The translations under genes and the position numbers were made by a program. DNA of 12,659 nucleotides from Opitutales bacterium UBA2995 (GTDB lineage: Bacteria > Verrucomicrobiota > Verrucomicrobiia > Opitutales > UBA2995): NCBI GenBank assembly GCA_002346535.1, contig DDZZ01000042.1:1-12659 (forward strand), in the 5' to 3' direction. Below the pieces are notes generated by a model that was given only the letters and a program-made list of their open reading frames with translations, was not told where the DNA came from and did not search any database. Shown one piece after another: positions 6,468-12,659 of the stretch. The number at the start of each line of letters is the position of its first letter. Within the stretch, counting starts at the first letter, position 1.

Positions 6468-7688
6468 ATGGGCGGACATAATTTAGCCAAACCAGCGGTG
6501 GACCCCTCCTTGTTCCCACTCGATCCAGAAGTTGTATTTTTAAACCACGGGTCTTTTGGAAGCTGTCCGATTGAGGTTCTGGAACACCAAAACCAATTGC
6601 GTTTGGAGTTGGAAAAGCAACCTGTCCGATTTCTTGGACGCAATCTGGAAGGAATGTTGGACCAGGCACGTGATTCTGTGGCCAAATTTGTTGGTGCGGA
6701 TTTAGAGGATCTCATACTCGTTCCGAATGCGACTTCCGGGGTGAACACAGTGCTGCGATCTATTCCGATTGAACCGGGGGAGGAACTCCTTGTGACCGAT
6801 CATGAATACAATGCCTGTCGGAACGCGATCCATTACGCAGCGGAGAAAAGAAGAGCCAAAGTAGTTACTGTTGAGATCCCCTTTCCGCTAAATTCACCGG
6901 AGGAGGTCATTGAGGCGGTGATGGAAAAAGTGACAGATAAAACTCGCTTGTTTCTGATCGATCATGTAACCAGTCCTACCGGCTTAATTCTGCCTGTTGA
7001 GGAGATCATTGGACGTCTTTCGTGCCGGGGAATTGATACCTTTGTGGATGGTGCTCATGCCCCGGGAATGATACAGGTCAACATAGAAGCTTTAGGCGCA
7101 GCCTATTACACCGCGAATTGCCACAAATGGATGTGTGCACCCAAAACAGCGGCGTTCCTGTGGGTGCGGAATGATAAGAAGGAAAATATTCGGCCTTTGA
7201 CAATCAGCCATGGGGCGAATTCAAAGCGAACGGATCGGTCGGGATTCCAAATCGAATTTGCCTGGATGGGAACCCGGGATCCGACCGCTATCCTGAGTGT
7301 TCCGCGGGTTCTTGAATATTTGGAAGGCTTACTGCCAGGAGGTTGGCCAGAGATTATGGATCGTAATCGTCATTTAGCATTGGCGGCACGAAAGCTTTTG
7401 TGCGATACCTGTAATATTCCTTTTCCATGCCCCGATAGCATGATCGGATCGATGGTATCCATACCTCTGGTAGATTCACGTGAGGACTTTGTGCCCCAAT
7501 CACCCCTCTTTCTTGATTACCTTCAGGACGAGCTCATGGAGCGTTGTAATATTGAAATTCCCGTTATCCCTTGGCCAGCGTTTCCAAAGCGATTAATCCG
7601 ACTCTCAGCCCAGCTCTATAATTGCCTTCCTCAATATGATTTGCTAACTGAGGGTATTCAGGAGCTCGTAGTTGAAAGTGTAGCCTAA
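6468..7688 (+). CDS. Class V aminotransferase-fold PLP enzyme, isopenicillin N epimerase-like
   Basis: This 406-aa PLP-dependent enzyme belongs to the CefD/isopenicillin N epimerase-like branch of class V aminotransferases, which includes epimerases, desulfurases and lyases. The N-terminal FLNHGSFGSCP motif (about 24-34) is characteristic. It also has NATSGVNTVLR (87-97), DHVTSPTG (165-172) and DGAHAPG (194-200) around the cofactor, the Schiff-base Lys220 in NCHKWMCAPK, and WMGTRDPTA near residue 262. It starts 38 nt after the DppF-like gene on the same strand, with a weak GAGAAAG upstream of the ATG, so it is probably in the same operon. The substrate cannot be read from the sequence. Linkage to a peptide importer suggests an amino acid or peptide with a modified or D-residue, but that is inference. 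Confidence 0.9.
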   Translation: MGGHNLAKPAVDPSLFPLDPEVVFLNHGSFGSCPIEVLEHQNQLRLELEKQPVRFLGRNLEGMLDQARDSVAKFVGADLEDLILVPNATSGVNTVLRSIPIEPGEELLVTDHEYNACRNAIHYAAEKRRAKVVTVEIPFPLNSPEEVIEAVMEKVTDKTRLFLIDHVTSPTGLILPVEEIIGRLSCRGIDTFVDGAHAPGMIQVNIEALGAAYYTANCHKWMCAPKTAAFLWVRNDKKENIRPLTISHGANSKRTDRSGFQIEFAWMGTRDPTAILSVPRVLEYLEGLLPGGWPEIMDRNRHLALAARKLLCDTCNIPFPCPDSMIGSMVSIPLVDSREDFVPQSPLFLDYLQDELMERCNIEIPVIPWPAFPKRLIRLSAQLYNCLPQYDLLTEGIQELVVESVA

Positions 7689-7737
7689 AAGAATGCTTTT
7701 GAACGAATGGAAGGTTGGGAAATTAGACCCATTCTTT
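7688..7737. terminator. Possible bidirectional terminator between convergent genes
   Basis: AAAGAATG (7688-7695) pairs perfectly with CATTCTTT (7730-7737) across a 34-nt loop; an alternative GAATGG/CCATTC stem (7705-7710 with 7729-7734) competes. The place between two converging genes is right, but the stem is AT-rich, the loop is long and no true U-run follows. Confidence 0.25.
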
Positions 7738-7740
7738 CAA

Positions 7741-8937
7741 CTATTCCAATAGCCTTCCGTGCTTTTTGAGCAATTCCCTAAGTCGTTCGTGCGGTAGGGA
7801 AACGATTCGACGGCTCTTGCGTCCCTCAATCGATTCGGCCGCAACCAAAGCGTTGATGATGGCCTCCTCCGTGGCCATTGCCACTGCGGAGAACAATCCA
7901 CTTATGTGGCTGTTGGATAGACTCTGGATTTCAGCGATACCCGTAACGGGACTGGACGCATTGATATTGGCTGTAGAAAAAGCGATGAATAGATCTCCGG
8001 ATCCGTTACCGGATGTGGCCCCAGTTCTCGCCATTCCCAAACTGACGCGTTTTGCCATACGTTTGAGCTGAACTGGCAACAGCGGAGCATCGGTGGCGAC
8101 GACAGCAATGAGTGAACCGGATTCTTCGTAAAGATCTTTGGTATCGGTATAAGGTGCATCCTCCACCAATGATTTTCCAACCGGAACACCGGCTATTACA
8201 AGTTGGTGCCGACGGCCGAAATTGGCTTGCACCAAAACGCCAGCGGTGAAGGTGCCGGCACCGGTCTTCATGATTCGGGAGGCTGTTCCGGTTCCGCCTT
8301 TGAACTCAAAGCAAACCATCCCCGTACCGCCTCCTACATTCCCTTCGGCTATAGTTCCAGATTGCGCGTTATCCATAGCTTCGAACACATGCTCTTTTTG
8401 AATATGGAAGCCATTAATGTTGTTGAGGTAGCCATCCCAGGTTTCAGCTACTACGGGAAGTGACCAGGTTCTCGAAATTGTTCCTTTTTGTAACTTCCAG
8501 CGTATGACCGCTTCGTGGACTGTTCCCACACTGTGAGTGTTGGTTATCATAACGGGACCTTCCAAAAATCCTGATTCTTCGATCCAGGCCGTGCCCGTCA
8601 TCTCACCATTTCCATTTAAAGAAAACCATGCACTATAAACCGGGTCATCCGATTCATTGCCACGTGGGAAAACGGCTGTTACACCTGTCCTGGCGGTATC
8701 TTTTTGACCTAACAAGCTATCCAAGTCTTTTATGACGCTGGCGTATCCGACCTCGACGCCCGCCACATCTGTTATGGCGTTCAATTCTCCAGGAATGCCC
8801 TCGAAGGGAATACCTAGGTCGCGGGCCCTGTCCTTTGCCAATGTAATCGTGACCAAGCCGATCAGACTGAGTATCAGTAAGGATTTAAGACAGATGAAAT
8901 TTCGTATGATCACGAGATCTAAAGATAGGGTGGACAA
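7741..8937 (-). CDS. Secreted P1-family (DmpA/BapA-type) self-processing aminopeptidase
   Basis: This is an N-terminal-nucleophile peptidase of MEROPS family S58/P1, whose known members release L-, D- or beta-amino acids from peptides, amides and esters. It has ITDVAGVEVGY (55-65), THSVGTVHEAVIRW, ETWDGYLNNINGFHI, an EGNVGGGTGM turn, VQANFGRR with oxyanion-type Asn239, and GSLIAVVATDAPL, in which cleavage between Gly274 and Ser275 would create the nucleophile. SGNGSGDLFIAFSTAN (309-324) completes the site (398-aa numbering). An N-terminal basic patch and the hydrophobic LLILSLIGLVTITLA stretch form a signal peptide, so it should act outside the cytoplasm. No ATG is available: the start is TTG at 8937 or GTG at 8913, neither with a good ribosome site; the GTG gives the neater signal peptide. 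It follows galM by 16-40 nt, probably in one transcript. Confidence 0.9.
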   Translation of the reverse strand: MSTLSLDLVIIRNFICLKSLLILSLIGLVTITLAKDRARDLGIPFEGIPGELNAITDVAGVEVGYASVIKDLDSLLGQKDTARTGVTAVFPRGNESDDPVYSAWFSLNGNGEMTGTAWIEESGFLEGPVMITNTHSVGTVHEAVIRWKLQKGTISRTWSLPVVAETWDGYLNNINGFHIQKEHVFEAMDNAQSGTIAEGNVGGGTGMVCFEFKGGTGTASRIMKTGAGTFTAGVLVQANFGRRHQLVIAGVPVGKSLVEDAPYTDTKDLYEESGSLIAVVATDAPLLPVQLKRMAKRVSLGMARTGATSGNGSGDLFIAFSTANINASSPVTGIAEIQSLSNSHISGLFSAVAMATEEAIINALVAAESIEGRKSRRIVSLPHERLRELLKKHGRLLE

Positions 8938-8953
8938 GAAAAAGTTTTAAACT

Positions 8954-10102
8954 CTACCGCGTAGCGAATTTATAAACTGTGGTAGTTTTGTACTCCTCGC
9001 TTGGTTTCAGAATGATCGAAGGAAAGTTTGGCTGATTGGGAGAATCCGGATAGTGTTGTGTTTCTAGGCAGAAGCCGTTGCGTAAGTTGTAGGGTCGGCC
9101 TGATTTTCCGATAATGGATCCATCCAGGAAATTACCGACATAGAACTGAACTCCGGGCTCTTCTGTCCACACTTCCATAAACCGTCCGGAGGTCGGTTCA
9201 AAAACGGTTACGGCAAGCGCTAAGTCACCATCCTGATTGTCGAGCACCCAATTGTGATCGTAACCACTGCCGTATTTGATTTGTTCGTTGTCGGCATCCA
9301 CACGTTCTCCGATGGAGTGAGGCGCCGTGAAATCGAAAGGTGTATTGTCGACCTTGGCGATTTGACCAGTTGGAATAAGACCGGGGGTTACTGGAGTGTA
9401 GTGAGCTGCGTTCATTTGTACGAGATGGCCCAGAATGTCACCATTGCCTTCACCTTTGAGGTTAAAGTAGCTGTGGTTCGTTAGGTTTACGGGTGTGGCC
9501 TTGTCAGTGGTGGCCAGGTAATCGATTTTCAGGGCATTGTCATTGGTGAGCCGATACCATACGGTCAAATCTAGATTTCCCGGGTAACCTTCTTCACCAT
9601 CTTTGCTAACATAATGCAGCTTCAGGCCAGGAGTGTTGTTCTCGATAAAAGGTTCTGCATCCCAGACTACCTTATCGAATCCAACAGTGCCACCATGCAG
9701 ATGGTATGGGATATCGGCGGGAAAGTTATTGGTGACCAATTCATAAATTTTGCCGTCCAATTTGAATTTACCATCAGCGATCCGATTTCCAATTCGTCCT
9801 ACGATACAGCCAAAATATGGACTATTGAGGATGTATTCGGCTACTGTGTTGTAACCAAGTACCACATCATTCATATTGCCATCGCGATCAGGAACAAACA
9901 GGCGAACTACGATTCCCCCATAATCGGAGATTTCAACTTTTACTCCATTGGCGTTTTTTAGGGAGTAAATAGTGGTGTCGGTGCCGTCTTTTGTTTTTCC
10001 GAAGGATTGCATATTGATGGTGGCTTTTGAGGCCGCAAAGGATGCTGCGGCAAAACTCATTGAAACAATAGAAATGAGAATAATTAAGGGTCTGATTTTC
10101 AT
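8954..10102 (-). CDS. galM: Exported galactose mutarotase (aldose 1-epimerase)
   Basis: This 382-aa enzyme interconverts alpha and beta anomers of aldoses. Active-site residues match the GalM family: YHLHGG (His136), NLTNHSYFNLKG (His210, the general acid), YDHN (Asp282) and FCLETQHYPDSPNQPNFPS (Glu347, the general base). The substrate-site Arg lies in GRIGNRI. Residues 1-24 form a signal peptide (MKIRPLIILISIV, then SFAAASFA before a likely cut at ASKA), so it works in the periplasm or outside, unlike the cytoplasmic E. coli enzyme. I chose the ATG at 10102: it follows a good AGAGGAAG ribosome site and starts the signal peptide, whereas the TTG at 10141 adds 13 residues ahead of it. The P1-family peptidase gene follows on the same strand. 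Confidence 0.94.
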   Translation of the reverse strand: MKIRPLIILISIVSMSFAAASFAASKATINMQSFGKTKDGTDTTIYSLKNANGVKVEISDYGGIVVRLFVPDRDGNMNDVVLGYNTVAEYILNSPYFGCIVGRIGNRIADGKFKLDGKIYELVTNNFPADIPYHLHGGTVGFDKVVWDAEPFIENNTPGLKLHYVSKDGEEGYPGNLDLTVWYRLTNDNALKIDYLATTDKATPVNLTNHSYFNLKGEGNGDILGHLVQMNAAHYTPVTPGLIPTGQIAKVDNTPFDFTAPHSIGERVDADNEQIKYGSGYDHNWVLDNQDGDLALAVTVFEPTSGRFMEVWTEEPGVQFYVGNFLDGSIIGKSGRPYNLRNGFCLETQHYPDSPNQPNFPSIILKPSEEYKTTTVYKFATR

Positions 10103-10179
10103 AACTTCCTCTATGAAGGTCTTTGCTTTCTGAAACATCAAGATTAAGTTCCCTTGGGATATCTCCTAGGTCGATTTCG

Positions 10180-10680
10180 TTAATGAGTTAAGGAATACCC
10201 CAAAGTCTTATCCACTAAGTTATTTAAGGGCTCACCGGCTTGAAAGCATTTCAGGTTTTCGATAAGTACTCCGGTTGCCTCAAATTTATAGTCCCGCTGA
10301 AAACCTGCACAATGAGGGGAGACAATGACGCTCTAAAATCCCAAAGGAGTGAGTTTTACAGTAAGGGTTCGGTCTTGAAAGTGTCAAGATTGACACCTCG
10401 GACTTTGCTCGAATTGAGAGCTTCGACTAATGCGTTTTCATCGATGTGCATCCCACGGCCAAGATTGGCTACAAAACTCCTGTTTTAATCAAAGCAAATT
10501 CCGGGTTAACAATGATGTGCCGGGTGTATTGGGCAGCATGATGACTAAATAGTCTGCCTCGCGCTTTTGTCCTGGGATTACCGGTTTTTTAGGTTCACTG
10601 CCTCCAGCACACGGATGTTGAGCATTTGATCAGCCACGACCTTCTTTCAACCCGATGATCGTTCCTTCGATAATTCTGAC
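10180..10680 (-). pseudogene. Decayed D-2-hydroxyacid dehydrogenase, C-terminal half
   Basis: Reading the minus strand, homology to NAD-dependent D-2-hydroxyacid dehydrogenases continues through at least five frame segments. They are: EGTIIGLKEG (about 10668-10639; remnant of the nucleotide-binding loop); VADQMLNIRVLEAVNLKN (10637-10584); ADYLVIMLPNTPGT (10557-10516), then NPEFALIKTGV (10507-10475); FVANLGRGMHIDENALVEAL with VRGVNLDTFKTEPLL, stopping at 10356; and SPHCAGF with the catalytic His, followed by ENLKCFQAGEPLNNLVD and a natural-looking stop at 10180. Several frameshifts and internal stops make it non-functional. The N-terminal half is missing; homology ends near 10690, next to the MFS terminator, so a deletion probably fused the two. 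Family relatives oxidise or reduce small 2-hydroxy acids such as lactate, glycerate or phosphoglycerate; the exact former substrate is unknown. Confidence 0.85.
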
Positions 10681-10700
10681 GTAAATCCCTCTTAAACTAA

Positions 10701-10740
10701 AAATAAAAAAGGGCTCACCATTGCTGGTGGGCCCTTTTAT
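10701..10740 (-). terminator. Strong intrinsic terminator of the MFS gene
   Basis: On the minus strand, GGGCCCACCA, a GCAA tetraloop and TGGTGAGCCC form a 10-bp stem (one G-U pair; plus-strand positions 10711-10734), followed by TTTTTTATTTTT. It lies 23 nt past the MFS stop codon. A TTTTATTT tail also follows on the plus strand, so it may work both ways. Confidence 0.9.
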
Positions 10741-10762
10741 TTGGGGTGGTAATAAATTTATC

Positions 10763-12301
10763 TTAATGGGCTCCGGAACTTTCACCGCCACCCAAATCAA
10801 TGGGCTTGTAGCCACCTCTGCCTTTGAAATAGAGGTGAAGACCGATGTAGCCAATCAGCATTATGATTGGAAATACAACAACCTTTCTCAAAGCTCCCTG
10901 CGTGTGCTCTTCGATGAGAGGTTGAATCGCGGCTTGCTGAGCTTCGGGTAGACCAGCGAATGCTGCAGGATCAACTGCTTTGTAATCTCCAAGCACGTAG
11001 TTTTTATCGACGGTGATTGTTTCAATTACTTCAGGGTTCGATGCAGCTAATGCGTCGGTCACATTTTTCTCCTGAAAGGCTCCAATGAGCGGAACTCCGA
11101 TGATGCCCACTGAAAGCATACCGACACCGGCAATGGCGTTCAAGGAGAGGGCTCCACCTTTTGGAAATTGTTCAGACACAACTCCAAGCATTGTTGGCCA
11201 GAAGAATGTTTTTCCGATTCCATAAACGGTTGCTGCTATGAAAATGAAAATCAGCGATTTTGCACCCGCAAGCAGCCAAAGGCCCACGATGGCAAAACCT
11301 GCCGCACCCATGAGGAGACCTAAAGGCCCGAATTTTCCGACGATAGGACCCACGTTGAATCTGAGGATCATCATGATCGCCGATGTGTATACCAATACGA
11401 GAATTGCAGGTGCTCCAATTTCTGCCATAGGTGCCTGCATCAAGCTCGTGATCCATCCGTCAGTACCGAGTTCGGTGATCGCCAAGGGAATCATAATGAG
11501 GACCAATAGAATCATCATTGGTCTTCCGAACGATTTGCAGTAGAGGAAATAGACAACGGCTGACAATCCTGTTAGGATCCAGACAACCAATGTGCTAAAA
11601 CCGAACACTTGACCTAATTGAGCGAATATTAACCAGGACGATATGAGGGCACACACCGTTCCAAATTCGGCCAACATTTCTTTGTAACTAGTTCCAGAAG
11701 CAACTCGCTCATTCACTGGATATTCTGCTCCGATGAGCATGATGAAAAAGATGACAGCCGGGATGATTACGAGTGCAATAAGGGCCAACCAATTTGTAAT
11801 TCCAATTCCAACTAATGCCGCGGTGAGCAATCCGCCTACAACCAGTCCACCTGGCCATCCGGCGTGAAGGATATTGAGCCACTTAGTCTTTTCTTTATTA
11901 AACATGGTGGCGACGATTGGGTTAATATAGGCTTCAACCGTGCCGTTACCTAGTCCCAAAATTATGGATCCGAGATATAGTAAATTGTAAGCAGAACCAT
12001 TATCTCCGGTTATATAGGCTAATACCGCAAGTATACCGTATAATGCATAACAGATGAAACTGAAGATCATCGCTGTCTTGTAACCAATTTTGTCGATTAC
12101 TAAACTGAACAGAATAATACTGATGGCGAATGGCCAGATACCTGCTCCAAACAATTCTCCCTGTTGAACACTGTTCAGATTGAATTGTTCTGCCCATGCG
12201 CCGTATACCAGCTGAATTCTGGTACTGAAGGCCATGGCAGTTGTAATCAGGGCAATAAAGCAGCCCCAGAACATCTTTAATGCTTTAGGATCGTTTTTCA
12301 T
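10763..12301 (-). CDS. Major facilitator superfamily transporter
   Basis: This 512-aa inner-membrane protein has about 12 hydrophobic helices in the MFS 6+6 layout. The loop 2-3 motif lies at VIDKIGYKTAMIF (about 68-80), a GLGNGTVEAYINPIVATMF stretch at 116-134 and ILHAGWPGGLVVGGLL at 144-159. The style resembles sugar-type carriers found near carbohydrate genes, but the substrate cannot be assigned. An unusual feature is a hydrophilic segment of about 60 residues (410-472) between the last two helices, predicted on the outer face if the N-terminus is cytoplasmic; it includes NYVLGDYKAVDPAAFAGL. The ATG at 12301 lacks a Shine-Dalgarno. It ends with its own strong terminator. The decayed dehydrogenase and galM downstream hint at a former sugar-use cluster. 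Confidence 0.9.
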   Translation of the reverse strand: MKNDPKALKMFWGCFIALITTAMAFSTRIQLVYGAWAEQFNLNSVQQGELFGAGIWPFAISIILFSLVIDKIGYKTAMIFSFICYALYGILAVLAYITGDNGSAYNLLYLGSIILGLGNGTVEAYINPIVATMFNKEKTKWLNILHAGWPGGLVVGGLLTAALVGIGITNWLALIALVIIPAVIFFIMLIGAEYPVNERVASGTSYKEMLAEFGTVCALISSWLIFAQLGQVFGFSTLVVWILTGLSAVVYFLYCKSFGRPMMILLVLIMIPLAITELGTDGWITSLMQAPMAEIGAPAILVLVYTSAIMMILRFNVGPIVGKFGPLGLLMGAAGFAIVGLWLLAGAKSLIFIFIAATVYGIGKTFFWPTMLGVVSEQFPKGGALSLNAIAGVGMLSVGIIGVPLIGAFQEKNVTDALAASNPEVIETITVDKNYVLGDYKAVDPAAFAGLPEAQQAAIQPLIEEHTQGALRKVVVFPIIMLIGYIGLHLYFKGRGGYKPIDLGGGESSGAH

Positions 12302-12659
12302 ATTTAGGCTATGATTAGAATAGATTAGTGACGTTAAAGAATCAGGGTAGATGGTCTATAGAACCAAAACTTTAGCACTTGTCTACTTCATAAGTGATTC
12401 TTGGTAAGTTTTCCGGGTTTTTTAGCATTTTTCGGGCTGTCAGGGATTTTCGGATACTTATTTCTCCGATTTTTGCTGTGGCAATAACACTGTAGGACAA
12501 GATTTTTTGGAGAGAAAACCAATGATGGCGATGGTTGGTGATGAAAATTTTGAATGTCCTAAATATCTTAAACATGAGCAAACCGAGCATCTTTTTAATG
12601 AATCAAGGTCTAATTGATTGGTTTTAATGAGTATTTGGTAGCTGCTATGAGAAGCTTTC
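12302..12659. other. Region upstream of the MFS gene, no recognised gene
   Basis: These 358 bp must contain the MFS promoter on the minus strand; I cannot place firm boxes. A 31-codon plus-strand ORF (12522-12617) begins at ATGATG seven nt after a GGAGAG ribosome-type site and contains GDENFECPKYLKHEQ; its frame is open back to 12426. I do not recognise it. A 72-codon minus-strand ORF (12372-12590) overlaps it, is very basic and looks like chance. ATGAGAAGCTTTC at the very end could start a gene that leaves the window, but nothing supports it. Confidence 0.35.

Noticed and set aside
6296..6748. 150-codon ORF on the minus strand
   Set aside because: Antisense to the 3' end of the DppF-like gene and the 5' end of the class V enzyme; no recognisable motif.
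10240..10488. 82-codon plus-strand ORF
   Set aside because: It is the antisense shadow of the decayed dehydrogenase, whose minus-strand reading carries clear motifs.
10630..10854. 74-codon minus-strand ORF
   Set aside because: It spans the MFS 3' end out of frame, the terminator and the first pseudogene segment; only its last dozen codons are meaningful, as dehydrogenase remnant.
12372..12590. 72-codon minus-strand ORF upstream of the MFS gene
   Set aside because: Very basic, low-complexity composition, no good ribosome site and no family resemblance; overlaps a more plausible plus-strand small ORF.
1..12659. Defence system, CRISPR array, insertion sequence or prophage
   Set aside because: No direct-repeat array, transposase, integrase, nuclease/toxin motifs or attachment-site repeats were found; the recognisable genes are metabolic, transport or regulatory.

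Overview
The window reads as ordinary chromosome from a Gram-negative bacterium of moderate GC content. The best guess is Verrucomicrobiota (Opitutae/Puniceicoccales type). This is an inference from the style of the AroE N-terminus, the rarity of strong Shine-Dalgarno sequences, TTG/GTG starts at several genes, and the exported sugar and peptide enzymes; no rRNA or other marker is present to prove it. I see no phage, insertion sequence, CRISPR array, tRNA or rRNA.

Left block (46-3477, minus strand): a tight housekeeping run, transcribed in the order PLP-binding YggS-family protein, SirB1/transglutaminase-like protein, shikimate dehydrogenase (aroE), A24 prepilin peptidase. The last three genes overlap one another. 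A LysR-type regulator (3533-4444, plus) diverges from yggS across 55 bp, and a hairpin overlaps its stop codon. About 285 bp of weakly coding sequence follows.

Middle block (4767-7688, plus strand): two Opp/Dpp-type ABC ATPases, back to back, and a class V (isopenicillin N epimerase-like) PLP enzyme, probably one operon. Both ATPases end just after the HPYT-type motif and lack the usual C-terminal extension; no permease or binding-protein gene is in view. This operon converges on a minus-strand pair (7741-10102): an exported galactose mutarotase followed by a secreted P1-family (DmpA-type) self-processing aminopeptidase.

Right block: between the mutarotase gene and a minus-strand MFS transporter (10763-12301) lies a decayed D-2-hydroxyacid dehydrogenase (10180 to about 10680). 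It is still readable in at least five frame segments, including its catalytic-His motif and C-terminal tail. The MFS gene ends in a textbook intrinsic terminator that abuts the broken 5' end of the pseudogene. The last 358 bp hold no recognisable gene, only one small ORF with a good ribosome binding site.

Together the middle and right blocks suggest uptake and processing of small peptides and sugars. The most useful new observations are the multi-frameshift pseudogene, the C-terminally short ABC ATPase pair without permeases, and a 31-bp near-perfect palindrome inside the yggS coding sequence. I do not see convincing evidence of a wholly new system.
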